A DNA stretch of 64,000 bases from SHLQ01 sp033344795. Lineage in GTDB: Bacteria; Actinomycetota; Acidimicrobiia; Acidimicrobiales; SHLQ01. The stretch is taken from positions 4,092,001 to 4,156,000 of the forward strand of contig JAWPMS010000001.1 of NCBI GenBank assembly GCA_033344795.1, given 5' to 3'. The translations under genes and the position numbers were made by a program. Shown here piece after piece: positions 33,025 through 41,668 of this stretch (its first letter is position 1; every line of letters begins with the position of its first letter). The notes beneath the pieces are model-generated. The model made no database searches and was not told the DNA's origin. It saw only the letters and a program-made list of their open reading frames with translations.

Positions 33025-35022
33025 TCACTCGGTGGACTGCGACTTGAACAGCACGCCGGCATCATCCGGCGGAGTATCCGACCACTCATAGGACTGCGAG
33101 AAGAGATCCGGCATCCAGGTTCGTTCGGCGAGCTCACGCGCGCCGTCCACCTCGAGCGGACGGCCAAGCAAGAACCCCTGGAACGTGTCACAACCGAGTT
33201 CCCGCAGCATCTCGAACTGCTCTTCTCGTTCAACACCTTCGGCCACGACCGTCAGCTTCATGGCCTTGGCCAGCGCAAGAATCGCAAGAACGATCGCTTG
33301 ACTCTCCTCCGAGCTCTCGATGTCGCTCACGAACTCCTTGTCGAGTTTGACGATGTCGACCGGAAGTTCACGCAAGTATGAGAGCGACGAGTACCCGGTG
33401 CCGAAGTCATCGATCGCGATCCGCACACCCCACGCGCGAAGGGTCTCCAGTCGACGTCCACGTTCTCGGAGGTCATGGAGCAGTGTCGATTCGGTGATCT
33501 CGAGCACGATCGTGCGCGGGTCGATGGAGTTCCGTCGCAAGATCTCGAGCGTCGACGGCACGAAGTCCTTGCGTTCGAGTCGTTCGGCAGAAACGTTGAT
33601 TGCGATGCTGCCGACCTCTCGACCCTCGCGACGAAAATGAGCCAGCGTCTGCGAGATGTTGGTGAAGACTTCTTTGTCGAAGGCCGCCATGAGCCCGTGT
33701 TCCTCGGCGACCGGGATAAATTCGTCCGGCGGCACCAGGCCGCGCCCTTGTCGAAACCAGCGACCGAGTGCTTCGAACCCGACGAGATTTCGATCGCGGT
33801 CAAACTGCGGCTGATACATCGCGTGAATTCCGGATCGGCTCGAGATCGACCGGGCGAGGTCTTCTTCGAGTTCCTTCTGTGCGGCGAGAATCGCTCGGAG
33901 TTCGTTGTCGAAGAAGCGGAAGTCGTTTCGCCCGTTTCGCTTAACTTGATAGAGCGCCAGGTCAGATTCCCGAAGCAACTCTGCGCTGTCGAGAGCTGAG
34001 TCGTCCACGGTGCGCGCGTCGGCGAATGTGGCGCCAAGGCTCAGCGATGTCGAGACCGTGGCTTTCCCGAAATTGAACGGTGCCCGGATGGCAAACGAAA
34101 GGCCTTCGACGAACTGCTTCATGTCACGCTGGTCCGCACCTGAGGCCACGATCAAATATTCGTCACCCCCGAGACGGCCGACCTTGCAGTCAAAGGGAGC
34201 CTCGTCAGAAGCCTCGAGCAATCGACCGGAGATGCCGATCAAAAGGTCATCGCCAGCTTGATGGCCGAGCGAGTCGTTGATGTCTTTGAACTTGTCGATG
34301 TCGCAGTAGATCAACCCGACACTCGTGTTGGTCTCGATCGCTTCATCGAGCGCGGCAAGCACCGCGCGCCGGCTGAGCAATCCGGTGAGCGCATCATGGT
34401 CTGCCTGGTACCGAAGGTGCGTCTGGCTTCGCTCTTTGTCGAGCGCCAGGCGAGCGAGGTCCTGGGCAAGGTTGATCGCCTCCTCGTCTGGGGTTGAACC
34501 AGGATCGGCGAGGACCGCTTGCAACACCCACCCGAGATCCTTGTCGGTTCGATCGAGAATTGGCCACGAACGATCGATTGGCTGGTCGTCGAAGAAGTCA
34601 TCGGTGATGATCCGAAACTGACTTCCTGGAAACTGGTGTGCGAGCAGCTCGGTGATGCTTCGCAGAATTGCCGAGGTGTCCGCGTCGGCCGCGATCTGCT
34701 CGAGGACCGCCGACTCGTCCTCGCGCAGCCGGATGCTTCGCGTTGCGAGGAGAGACTTGTTGTCGGTCTGCTCTGATTTCTCTTCGGTCTCGTCAGCCTC
34801 GACTGCGGGCGGTGCCGGAACACGGATGATCGTCGAGGATGTCATCCCGGTGATTCGATCAAGGCGACGATGCAACACGATGATGCGCAACATCGATGCA
34901 CAAACGATCGTTCCGAGGACGGCCACCGACACGAGTTCGGACGCGAAGATGAACAACGCGGAACTGGCCGCGGCGACCACTGCCACGACCGCGAGGGTCG
35001 CGGTCCGGTATTCGTCTTCCAT
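33025..35022 (-). CDS. Membrane GGDEF-EAL protein (c-di-GMP metabolism)
   Basis: 665 residues from ATG 35022 (GGGG five bases upstream). Two N-terminal helices (~8-48) are followed by a linker and possible GAF-like region (~100-195), GGDEF domain (GGDEY at 285-289) and EAL domain (EAL at 417-419). EAL catalytic residues are all visible: N in AINVSAERL, E in LEITES, DD in IDDFGTGYSS, K in VKLDKEF, E in VAEGVE and Q in FQGFLLGRP. Probably an active phosphodiesterase, cyclase activity possible. The frame runs up to 35178 but that would include the tandem operators; GTG 35109 is the alternative start. Confidence 0.9.
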   Translation of the reverse strand: MEDEYRTATLAVVAVVAAASSALFIFASELVSVAVLGTIVCASMLRIIVLHRRLDRITGMTSSTIIRVPAPPAVEADETEEKSEQTDNKSLLATRSIRLREDESAVLEQIAADADTSAILRSITELLAHQFPGSQFRIITDDFFDDQPIDRSWPILDRTDKDLGWVLQAVLADPGSTPDEEAINLAQDLARLALDKERSQTHLRYQADHDALTGLLSRRAVLAALDEAIETNTSVGLIYCDIDKFKDINDSLGHQAGDDLLIGISGRLLEASDEAPFDCKVGRLGGDEYLIVASGADQRDMKQFVEGLSFAIRAPFNFGKATVSTSLSLGATFADARTVDDSALDSAELLRESDLALYQVKRNGRNDFRFFDNELRAILAAQKELEEDLARSISSRSGIHAMYQPQFDRDRNLVGFEALGRWFRQGRGLVPPDEFIPVAEEHGLMAAFDKEVFTNISQTLAHFRREGREVGSIAINVSAERLERKDFVPSTLEILRRNSIDPRTIVLEITESTLLHDLRERGRRLETLRAWGVRIAIDDFGTGYSSLSYLRELPVDIVKLDKEFVSDIESSEESQAIVLAILALAKAMKLTVVAEGVEREEQFEMLRELGCDTFQGFLLGRPLEVDGARELAERTWMPDLFSQSYEWSDTPPDDAGVLFKSQSTE

Positions 35023-35119
35023 CCCGTCCCCATCGGCAGGTTTTTCACCTCGATGAGCTGGCTCGATTGAATCAACAGGCCAGTAATCCAAATGATTTTT
35101 GGGGTTCACACCTCGGCGT

Positions 35120-35154
35120 GTTTCATGATACGGTTCTGTTCCACGATGCGGAAC
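35120..35154. promoter_or_regulatory. Tandem palindromic operators upstream of the corrinoid operon
   Basis: A strong site GTTCC-ACGATGC-GGAAC at 35138-35154 and a degraded one at 35120-35136 (GTTTC-ATGATAC-GGTTC), one base apart, reproduce the 18-bp periodic pair before fhs. They lie ~83 bp upstream of the corrinoid protein start and ~98 bp from the divergent GGDEF-EAL start. Confidence 0.7.
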
Positions 35155-35236
35155 TGAAAATCCTCGGCAGCATGCCATGGGTCACAGGTCGCTCGTACTT
35201 TCCTATCGGAACCGTTTCTCGTACTGGAGTGGCCCC

Positions 35237-35932
35237 ATGAGCGACGAAGAAGACGAAATAATCCTCGCAGACCTACCCGACGATGAGCTGACTGCACAGA
35301 TGCACGACGATCTGTACGACGGGCTGAAAGACGAAATCTCTGAGGGCACGAACATTCTTCTCGAACGCGGTTGGTCGGCCGATCGGGTGCTCAACGATGC
35401 GCTCGTCGAAGGAATGCGCATCGTCGGCATCGACTTTCGAGACGGCATCCTTTTTGTGCCCGAGGTACTCCTCGCCGCCAACGCCATGAAGGCGGGCATG
35501 ACCATCCTTCGGCCACTACTGGCAGAGACCGGCGCCGAACCCATCGGCAAGGTCGTCATCGGCACCGTCAAAGGAGACATCCACGACATCGGCAAGAACC
35601 TCGTGGCGATGATGCTCGAAGGGGCGGGCTTCGAAGTCATCGACATCGGCATCAATACCGATGTCGACGAGTACATCGCCGCGATCGAAGAGCACAAGCC
35701 GGACATCCTCGGCATGTCCGCACTCCTCACGACGACGATGCCATACATGAAGGTGGTCGTCGACACGCTCATCGAGCGCGGCATGCGCGATGAGTACATC
35801 GTGCTCGTTGGCGGCGCTCCGTTGAACGAGGAATTCGGCACCGCAGTCGGCGCGGATGGCTATTGCCGCGACGCCGCCGTTGCGTCGGAGATGGCGAGCA
35901 AGCTCGTGCAAGAGCGTCGTGCAGCCGCTTGA
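35237..35932 (+). CDS. Corrinoid (B12-binding) methyl-carrier protein
   Basis: 231 residues from ATG 35237, with GGAG eight bases upstream. N-terminal four-helix cap (~15-100) and C-terminal Rossmann-like B12 domain: GDIHDIGKN at 113-121, with His116 as lower cobalt ligand, SALLTTTMPYM, and VGGAPLN at 191-197. Same plan as MtgC/MttC/MtmC and the MetH B12 module. It carries the methyl group between the MttB-type and THF-type methyltransferases encoded downstream. First gene of the operon. Confidence 0.95.
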   Translation: MSDEEDEIILADLPDDELTAQMHDDLYDGLKDEISEGTNILLERGWSADRVLNDALVEGMRIVGIDFRDGILFVPEVLLAANAMKAGMTILRPLLAETGAEPIGKVVIGTVKGDIHDIGKNLVAMMLEGAGFEVIDIGINTDVDEYIAAIEEHKPDILGMSALLTTTMPYMKVVVDTLIERGMRDEYIVLVGGAPLNEEFGTAVGADGYCRDAAVASEMASKLVQERRAAA

Positions 35933-36533
35933 CACCCCGGCCAACCGCACCCTCGTCATCTCTTGTGGTGCGCTCGCCGGGGACATCCGCGCCGTAGTCA
36001 ACACGCCGGGCTGGGAACACGTCGAATTCGAATACCTCCCGGCAAATCTTCACAATCGACCCGAACAGATCACGCCGGCACTACAAGACCTGCTCGAACA
36101 TCGAGCCGCCGACTACGCGCACATCGTCGTGGGTTATGGCGACTGCGGAACGGGTGGCCATCTCGACCGGCTGCTCGAGCACTACCCGAACGCCACTCGC
36201 CTACCCGGCGACCACTGCTACGCCTTCTTCACCGGGATCGACCGCTTTCTCGAACAGTTCCACGGTGAACTCGGAACGTTCTTTCTGACCGACTACATGG
36301 TCAAACACCAGGAGGCGCTCATCTTCGGTGCCCTCGGGCTGACCGACCACCCCGAACTCATCGACATGTACTTCGGCAACTACACCCGGGCCCTCTACAT
36401 CGCCCAGAACCCGACCCCTGAACTCACGGAGGCTGCACGATCGTGCGCGACACGCCTGAACCTGGCGTTCGACCAATTAGACGTCGGACGCGGTCTACTC
36501 GAGAGCCGAATCCTGGAGCTACGGGTGGCATGA
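35919..36533 (+). CDS. DUF1638 protein
   Basis: 204 residues if GTG 35919 is the start, overlapping the corrinoid stop by 14 bases; the frame is open to 35856 but upstream residues do not fit the family. Features: LVISCGALAGDI, the Cys-containing start of the family, VVGYGDCGTGGHLD and LPGDHCYAFF. DUF1638 proteins recur in MttB/corrinoid clusters. Conserved Cys and His could bind metal or corrinoid. Function not established. Confidence 0.85.
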   Translation: MQPLDTPANRTLVISCGALAGDIRAVVNTPGWEHVEFEYLPANLHNRPEQITPALQDLLEHRAADYAHIVVGYGDCGTGGHLDRLLEHYPNATRLPGDHCYAFFTGIDRFLEQFHGELGTFFLTDYMVKHQEALIFGALGLTDHPELIDMYFGNYTRALYIAQNPTPELTEAARSCATRLNLAFDQLDVGRGLLESRILELRVA

Positions 36534-36916
36534 GCGGCCGACGACGCCGCGGAAGCGGGCCCAACCTCAAGATCATCAAGTGGCGTGACATACCCGCACA
36601 GGTGAACGGCACATCCGGTGACGAGAAGATCCAGGTCGAACTGCCGCCACGTTTCCAGAAAGCAATCGACCGAGCCGCAATGGTTGCCGGCCTCAAGGAC
36701 GCCAACAGCTACGTGGCCGAGATGGGCGCCGAGAGCAGGCCATCGAACGGCCAAGACCTTCAGGCGGACGTGAAGGCTCTCGTCGATGAACTCGAAGCGG
36801 CGTTCCCACTCGACGTTCTCAACGAATTCGTTCGTACCGGCGGATTCGACCCGTCGAGCTCAGATCAAACACCCACGCAAGACCCAGACCCCTTTCCAGA
36901 TGAGGATCAGCAATGA
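36530..36916 (+). CDS. PF13769 'virulence factor'-type small protein
   Basis: 128 residues from ATG 36530, overlapping the DUF1638 stop (ATGA). NLKIIKWRDIPAQV followed by ELPPRFQKAIDRAAMVAGLKDANSYVAEMG is the hallmark of this family, which despite its name is regularly encoded within methyltransferase/corrinoid clusters. The N-terminus is Arg-rich (SGRRRRGSG) and the C-terminus acidic. Probably a structural or accessory protein of the methyl-transfer complex; inference. Confidence 0.8.
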   Translation: MSGRRRRGSGPNLKIIKWRDIPAQVNGTSGDEKIQVELPPRFQKAIDRAAMVAGLKDANSYVAEMGAESRPSNGQDLQADVKALVDELEAAFPLDVLNEFVRTGGFDPSSSDQTPTQDPDPFPDEDQQ

Positions 36917-37827
36917 CCGACACAATCATCAGCTCTGCGACCAAAGAGGTCGTGATTGGCTTTGGCCGTCCGTTCGTCATGATCGGTGAGCGCATCAACC
37001 CAACCGGACGCAAGCTCCTTGCGGAGGAAATGAAGAATGGCGACTTCAGCCGGGTCGTCGCCGATGCGATCGCACAGGTCGAGGCGGGCGCACACATGCT
37101 CGACGTCAATGCCGGAATTCCGCTCGCAGATGAGCCGGCGCTGCTCGTGCGAGCGATCAAAGAGGTGCAGGCCGTCACCGATGTCCCGCTCTGCATCGAC
37201 TCATCGATCGTCGAGGCACTCGAGGCGGCCATTGCCGTCTACGAGGGCAAGCCGCTCATCAACTCCGTGACCGGAGAGGAAGAGAACCTCGAGCGGGTGC
37301 TCCCCTTCGTTGCCAAACACGGAGCCGCCGTCGTTGCGATCTCCAATGACGAAACCGGGATCTCCGAAGATCCGAACGTGCGCTTCGAGGTCGCAAAGAA
37401 GATCGTCAATCGTGCGGCAGACTTCGGTATCCCCGCCTCCGATGTGGTCGTCGATCCGCTGGTCATGCCGATCGGCGCCATGGGAACCGCCGGCCGCCAG
37501 GTGTTCGAATTGGTCGGACGGCTACGCAACGAGTTGGGCGTCAACACAACCTGCGGTGCCTCCAACGTGAGTTTTGGTCTTCCGAATCGTCATCACATCA
37601 CCGGCAACTTCCTTTCGATGGCCATCGGCGCCGGAATGACCTCGGCGATCATGAGCCCTCTGCATGAGGAAGTGAAGAACTGCATCATGGCGGCCGACGT
37701 CCTCAACGGACACGACGAGAACTGCGCCGCATGGATTTCGGCACACCGCGATCCGAATGCCGGGAGTGGAGCTGGAGGAGCGCGACGTCGAGCCGGTGGA
37801 CGCCGACGCGCCGGTAGCGCGAGTTAG
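36913..37827 (+). CDS. Methyltetrahydrofolate:corrinoid methyltransferase (DHPS-like)
   Basis: 304 residues, ATGA overlap with the previous gene. Pterin-binding TIM barrel: MIGERINPTGRK at 23-34, AGAHMLDVNAGIP, PLCIDSS, PLINSVTGEEEN, DPLVMPIG and NTTCGASNVSFGLPNRHHI, as in AcsE, MtgA and the MetH folate domain. It moves the methyl group from methyl-corrinoid to THF (or back). The last ~25 residues are a Gly/Arg-rich tail (GGARRRAGGRRRAG) beyond the usual fold. Confidence 0.93.
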   Translation: MTDTIISSATKEVVIGFGRPFVMIGERINPTGRKLLAEEMKNGDFSRVVADAIAQVEAGAHMLDVNAGIPLADEPALLVRAIKEVQAVTDVPLCIDSSIVEALEAAIAVYEGKPLINSVTGEEENLERVLPFVAKHGAAVVAISNDETGISEDPNVRFEVAKKIVNRAADFGIPASDVVVDPLVMPIGAMGTAGRQVFELVGRLRNELGVNTTCGASNVSFGLPNRHHITGNFLSMAIGAGMTSAIMSPLHEEVKNCIMAADVLNGHDENCAAWISAHRDPNAGSGAGGARRRAGGRRRAGSAS

Positions 37828-37840
37828 GCATAGACACGTC

Positions 37841-39892
37841 ATGTCGGACAACGTCCACGTCGTCTTCACGCCCTCGGGCCGACAGGGCGAGGTTGAGCGC
37901 GGAACCACAGTGCTCGATGCGGCCCGCACGCTTGGGGTCGACCTCGACACGGTGTGTGGCGGTCGGGGCATCTGTGGACGCTGCCAAGTCATTCCAGAAA
38001 TCGGCGAGTTCTCCAAACACGGAATCACGTCTTCGGCCACGAGTGTGAGCGCGCCTGGACCAAGCGAGACCACCGAATACCGGGGCCGGCGCCCCCTGGG
38101 GTCATCCGATCATCGCCTTGGGTGCCACGCGGAGATCTGTGGCGACCTGGTCGTAGACGTCCCGCCAGAGAGCCAAGTGCATCGGCAAGTGGTGCGAAAG
38201 CGGCTCGAGGTCCAAGACATTGAGGTCGACCCGGTCGTACGCCTGCACTTCACATCGGTGGTCGCCCAAGAGCTCGACACACCGAGAAGTGAGCTCGATC
38301 TGCTTCGCGATGCGCTGTCAAACGACTGGGGATTGACCAACCTCATCGCTCCGGTAGCGGTGGTGCAGGAGATTCAGCGCGCGCTCACAAAGACGCGCGA
38401 GATAACGGTCGCGGTACGTGACAACACAGAGATCGTGGCTGCCTGGCAGGGCTTTCACGATGAGATCTGTGGCGTGGCCATAGACATTGGTTCCACGACT
38501 GTGGCCGGCCATCTGCTCGACCTGGCAACCGGGGAAGCGCTTGCCTCGAACGGACGAATGAATCCGCAGATCAAGTTCGGCGAAGACCTCATGAGCAGGG
38601 TCAGCTATGTGATGATGAACCCGGGCGGCGAAGTTGATCTCACCGCATCGATTCGGGTCGCCATCGATGAGCTCATCGGCGAGCTCGCCGAAGAAGCTGG
38701 CGTCGAACGGACGAACATTCTCGAGATCGTTCTGGTCGGAAACCCGATCATGCACCATCTCCTGCTGGGTTTGGATGCAGTCCCGTTGGGCGGAGCACCC
38801 TTTGCTCTGGCCACAGACGGAGCGGTCGAGACCCGCGGCCCGTTTCTCGGTATCAACTGTCGAGACATCACTCGCGTCTACATCCTGCCCTGCATTGCTG
38901 GTCATGTGGGCGCCGATACCGCTGGTGCCATTCTGTCCGAGCGCCCCGACCTGTCGGAAGACTTCCAGCTGCTCGTCGATGTCGGAACGAACGCCGAGAT
39001 CGTGCTGGGCAACCGCGAGCACCTGCTCGCAGCTTCGAGCCCGACCGGACCCGCCTTCGAAGGAGCGCAAATTTCATCGGGTCAGCGCGCCACCGTGGGT
39101 GCGATCGAACGAGTACGAATCGATCGAGACACCCTCGAGCCTCGGTTCAAGGTCATCGGCGCAGATGCGTGGAGCGATGAACCTGCATTCGCCGATCAGA
39201 CCAAGTCGATCACGATCACTGGGATCTGCGGGTCCGGCATCATCGAGGTCGTCGCAGAGATGATGCTTGCGGGTGTCATCTCGGCGGACGGCGTCGTCGA
39301 CGGCGGGTTGGCGGCCCGGTCCGCGCGCATCGTCGCTGAAGATCGAACCTTCTCGTATGTGTTGCACGACGGCGAACCATCGATCGCCATTACGCAGAAT
39401 GACGTACGAGCAATCCAGCTCGCGAAAGCCGCCCTCTACGCGGGCATCAAGCTCTTGATGGACAAACGAGGCATCGAACACGTCGACTCGATTCGACTCG
39501 CTGGAGCCTTCGGCTCACACATCGACCCTGTCTACGCGGTTGCTTTGGGTCTCGTTCCCGATTGCGAGATCGACCGAGTCTCGGCCGCAGGAAATGCCGC
39601 TGGCACTGGGGCGGTGATCGCGCTCCTGTCGAGCACGGCACGCCGGACGATCGAAGGCCTCATTCCCAGCATCACCAAGGTCGAAACCGCGACCGAAGAG
39701 AAGTTCCAAGATCACTTCGTCGACGCGATGGCCATCCCCCATGCGACTGCTGAGTATCCACACCTCGGCGCGGTGATCGACCTGCCCGAACGCCGATTCG
39801 CCAACGCTGCGGGCGCTGGCGCGCAGTCGACTGGACGGCGACGCCGTCGCCGTCCCACGAACGAACCCTCACAGGAGGAAACCCATGAGTGA
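37841..39892 (+). CDS. RACo-like corrinoid activator: 2Fe-2S ferredoxin + ASKHA ATPase
   Basis: 683 residues from ATG 37841. The N-terminal 2Fe-2S domain has Cys39, Cys45 and Cys48 in CGGRGICGRC and Cys95 in RLGCHAEI; a linker domain follows, then an ASKHA ATPase-like part starting with VAIDIGSTTVAG (212-223). RACo/RamA-type activators use ATP to drive one-electron reduction of inactive Co(II) corrinoid to Co(I). The C-terminus carries a run of Arg (TGRRRRRRP). ATG 37757 is in frame and would overlap the previous gene's tail, but adds no family sequence. MttB starts eight bases before its stop. Confidence 0.92.
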   Translation: MSDNVHVVFTPSGRQGEVERGTTVLDAARTLGVDLDTVCGGRGICGRCQVIPEIGEFSKHGITSSATSVSAPGPSETTEYRGRRPLGSSDHRLGCHAEICGDLVVDVPPESQVHRQVVRKRLEVQDIEVDPVVRLHFTSVVAQELDTPRSELDLLRDALSNDWGLTNLIAPVAVVQEIQRALTKTREITVAVRDNTEIVAAWQGFHDEICGVAIDIGSTTVAGHLLDLATGEALASNGRMNPQIKFGEDLMSRVSYVMMNPGGEVDLTASIRVAIDELIGELAEEAGVERTNILEIVLVGNPIMHHLLLGLDAVPLGGAPFALATDGAVETRGPFLGINCRDITRVYILPCIAGHVGADTAGAILSERPDLSEDFQLLVDVGTNAEIVLGNREHLLAASSPTGPAFEGAQISSGQRATVGAIERVRIDRDTLEPRFKVIGADAWSDEPAFADQTKSITITGICGSGIIEVVAEMMLAGVISADGVVDGGLAARSARIVAEDRTFSYVLHDGEPSIAITQNDVRAIQLAKAALYAGIKLLMDKRGIEHVDSIRLAGAFGSHIDPVYAVALGLVPDCEIDRVSAAGNAAGTGAVIALLSSTARRTIEGLIPSITKVETATEEKFQDHFVDAMAIPHATAEYPHLGAVIDLPERRFANAAGAGAQSTGRRRRRRPTNEPSQEETHE

Positions 39893-41435
39893 CGAAGCAC
39901 CACGCCGCAGTCGCGGCCGATCCGGTGGAGGCAGAGCGGGTCGTCAAGCCGCCCGCGCCGCCTCGGGGGCGGAAACCCAGGCCTATCTGACGCGCTCACT
40001 GGAACCGGTCAGTGTGCTCGACGAAGAAGCGCTCCTCCAGATCGAGGAGAACGCGGAAATCATCCTCAGCGAAGTTGGCATTCAATTCAACGAGTACCCG
40101 AGCGCCATCGAGCTATTGGTCGATGCGGGATGCACCGTCGATGGCGAGAAAGTGTTCTTTCCCCGAGGGCTTGCCCGAAAGATCGTCCAAGACAACGCAC
40201 CAGCGACCTACACACAACACGCGCGCAATCCGGCTCGCAACATCGAAGTCGGCGGCAAGAACACCGTCTTCGCACCGAACTACGGCTCGCCGTTCGTCAC
40301 CGATCTCGACGATGGTCGCCGATACGCAACGATCGCCGACTTTCAAAACATCGTGAAACTCACCTACATGCTGCCCCACTTGCACATGAGCGGCGGCACG
40401 GTCTGCGAGCCCGTGGACGTGCCGGTGAACAAACGACACCTCGACATGGTGCATGCACATCTCAAGTACAGCGACAAGGCGCTCATGGGCTCTGTGACCG
40501 CGCCCGAGCGCGCGCAGGACTCGGTCGAGCTCTGTCGCATGGCGTTCGGCGGTGACCTCGCAGGCAAGACGGTGATGACGAGCCTCATCAACGCGAACTC
40601 GCCGCTCGCCTGGGACGCAACGATGCTCGGCGCCGCCGAGGTCTATGCCCGCAACAACCAGGCGTGCATCATCTCGCCGTTCATCCTCATGGGCGCAATG
40701 TCGCCCGTCAGCCTTGCTGGGCTTGCTGCCCAAGCGCTCGCAGAGGCACTGTCCGGAATGGCGTTCGTCCAGTTGGTGAACCCCGGCGCACCTGTCGTCT
40801 TCGGCACTTTCGCTACGTCGATGTCGATGGCCACCGGCGCCCCAACGTTTGGTACCCCGGAAGGCGGACTGGCCATCTATGTCATGGCCGAGCTCGCCCG
40901 ACGAGTTGGGGTGCCCTTCCGTTCGGGCGGCCAATTCACGGCGTCGAAGACCCCCGATGCGCAGGCGGCATACGAGTCTGCCAACTCACTGCTCCCAACC
41001 ATGCAGGCCGGGGTGAACTTCGTGCTTCATGCAGCAGGTTGGATCGAGGGTGGTCTGGCAATCAGCCTCGAGAAGCTCATCATGGATGCTGACCAGCTCG
41101 GCATGATGCAGGTGTATGCAAAGGGCGTCGACATGTCCGAGAACGCCCAAGCGATGGAGTCATTCCGCACCAACGAACACGGCATGCACTTTCTCGGCAC
41201 CGCCCACACGCTCGCCAACTTCGAGACCGCCTTCTACCGAAGCACGATCGCGGACAACAACAGCTACGAACAGTGGTCCGAGGACGGCAGCTCGACGGCG
41301 GCGCAACGAGCGAACACACAGTGGAAGCAGATGCTCAGCGACTACGAGGCACCGCCGCTCGACAGCGCAGCCGAAGCCGAAATGGACGACTACATCGCGC
41401 GCCGCAAAGCAGAGATGCCCGACGCGATCGGCTAG
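39885..41435 (+). CDS. Non-pyrrolysine MttB-family methyltransferase
   Basis: 516 residues, colinear with the trimethylamine methyltransferase (MttB, COG5598) family. Family-like stretches include GTVCEPVDVPVNKRHLDMVHAHLKYSDKALMGSVTAPE, SPLAWDATMLGAAEVYARNNQACIISPFILMGAMSPVS and GVPFRSGGQFTASKTPDAQA. There is no in-frame TAG before the real stop, so no pyrrolysine. Non-Pyl members such as MtgB demethylate glycine betaine or other quaternary amines, transferring the methyl to a corrinoid protein. N-terminal ~25 residues are Arg/Gly-rich. The true substrate cannot be read from sequence. Confidence 0.93.
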   Translation: MSDEAPRRSRGRSGGGRAGRQAARAASGAETQAYLTRSLEPVSVLDEEALLQIEENAEIILSEVGIQFNEYPSAIELLVDAGCTVDGEKVFFPRGLARKIVQDNAPATYTQHARNPARNIEVGGKNTVFAPNYGSPFVTDLDDGRRYATIADFQNIVKLTYMLPHLHMSGGTVCEPVDVPVNKRHLDMVHAHLKYSDKALMGSVTAPERAQDSVELCRMAFGGDLAGKTVMTSLINANSPLAWDATMLGAAEVYARNNQACIISPFILMGAMSPVSLAGLAAQALAEALSGMAFVQLVNPGAPVVFGTFATSMSMATGAPTFGTPEGGLAIYVMAELARRVGVPFRSGGQFTASKTPDAQAAYESANSLLPTMQAGVNFVLHAAGWIEGGLAISLEKLIMDADQLGMMQVYAKGVDMSENAQAMESFRTNEHGMHFLGTAHTLANFETAFYRSTIADNNSYEQWSEDGSSTAAQRANTQWKQMLSDYEAPPLDSAAEAEMDDYIARRKAEMPDAIG

Positions 41436-41483
41436 ATGGCCTCTCGCGCCCGCTTGGACCCCTTCCCCGCTCGCGCAGCAACC

Positions 41484-41629
41484 GGGGGTCTGACCTTTTC
41501 GATCAACCAGGGGGTCTGACCCCTTTTTCGACGATTTTGGCGCTGCCGGCAACGTGAATCGCTGGTTTATCAACGTTTTTGACGTGAGGGGGTCTGACCC
41601 CTTTTTTGACAAAGGGGTCAGACCCCCTT
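41484..41629. repeat. Cluster of GGGGTC(A/T)GACCCC palindromes, probable bidirectional terminator
   Basis: Three intact cores at 41511-41523, 41589-41601 and 41614-41626, plus a decayed one at 41485-41497 (GGGGTCTGACCTT). The last two are inverted to each other around TTTTTTGACAAA and can form one long hairpin flanked by T-runs. It fills the space between the convergent MttB and VIT genes. Confidence 0.7.
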
Positions 41630-41668
41630 GTGGACGCATGGACTTGTGGCGGCGAAGTTGAATGCGAG

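Noticed and set aside
35237..35932. Corrinoid protein considered as part of a MetH (methionine synthase) fragment
   Set aside because: Length, separate folate methyltransferase and RACo-like gene match catabolic three-component methyltransferases, not a broken metH.
41433..41435. TAG stop of the MttB homologue as a possible pyrrolysine codon
   Set aside because: The frame is already full length (516 residues) at this codon, and what follows is short and low in family similarity. No pylBCD, pylS or pylT is visible.
41484..41629. Repeated palindromes considered as a CRISPR array
   Set aside because: Copies are 13 bp, unevenly spaced and inverted to each other, with no spacers of constant length and no cas genes.
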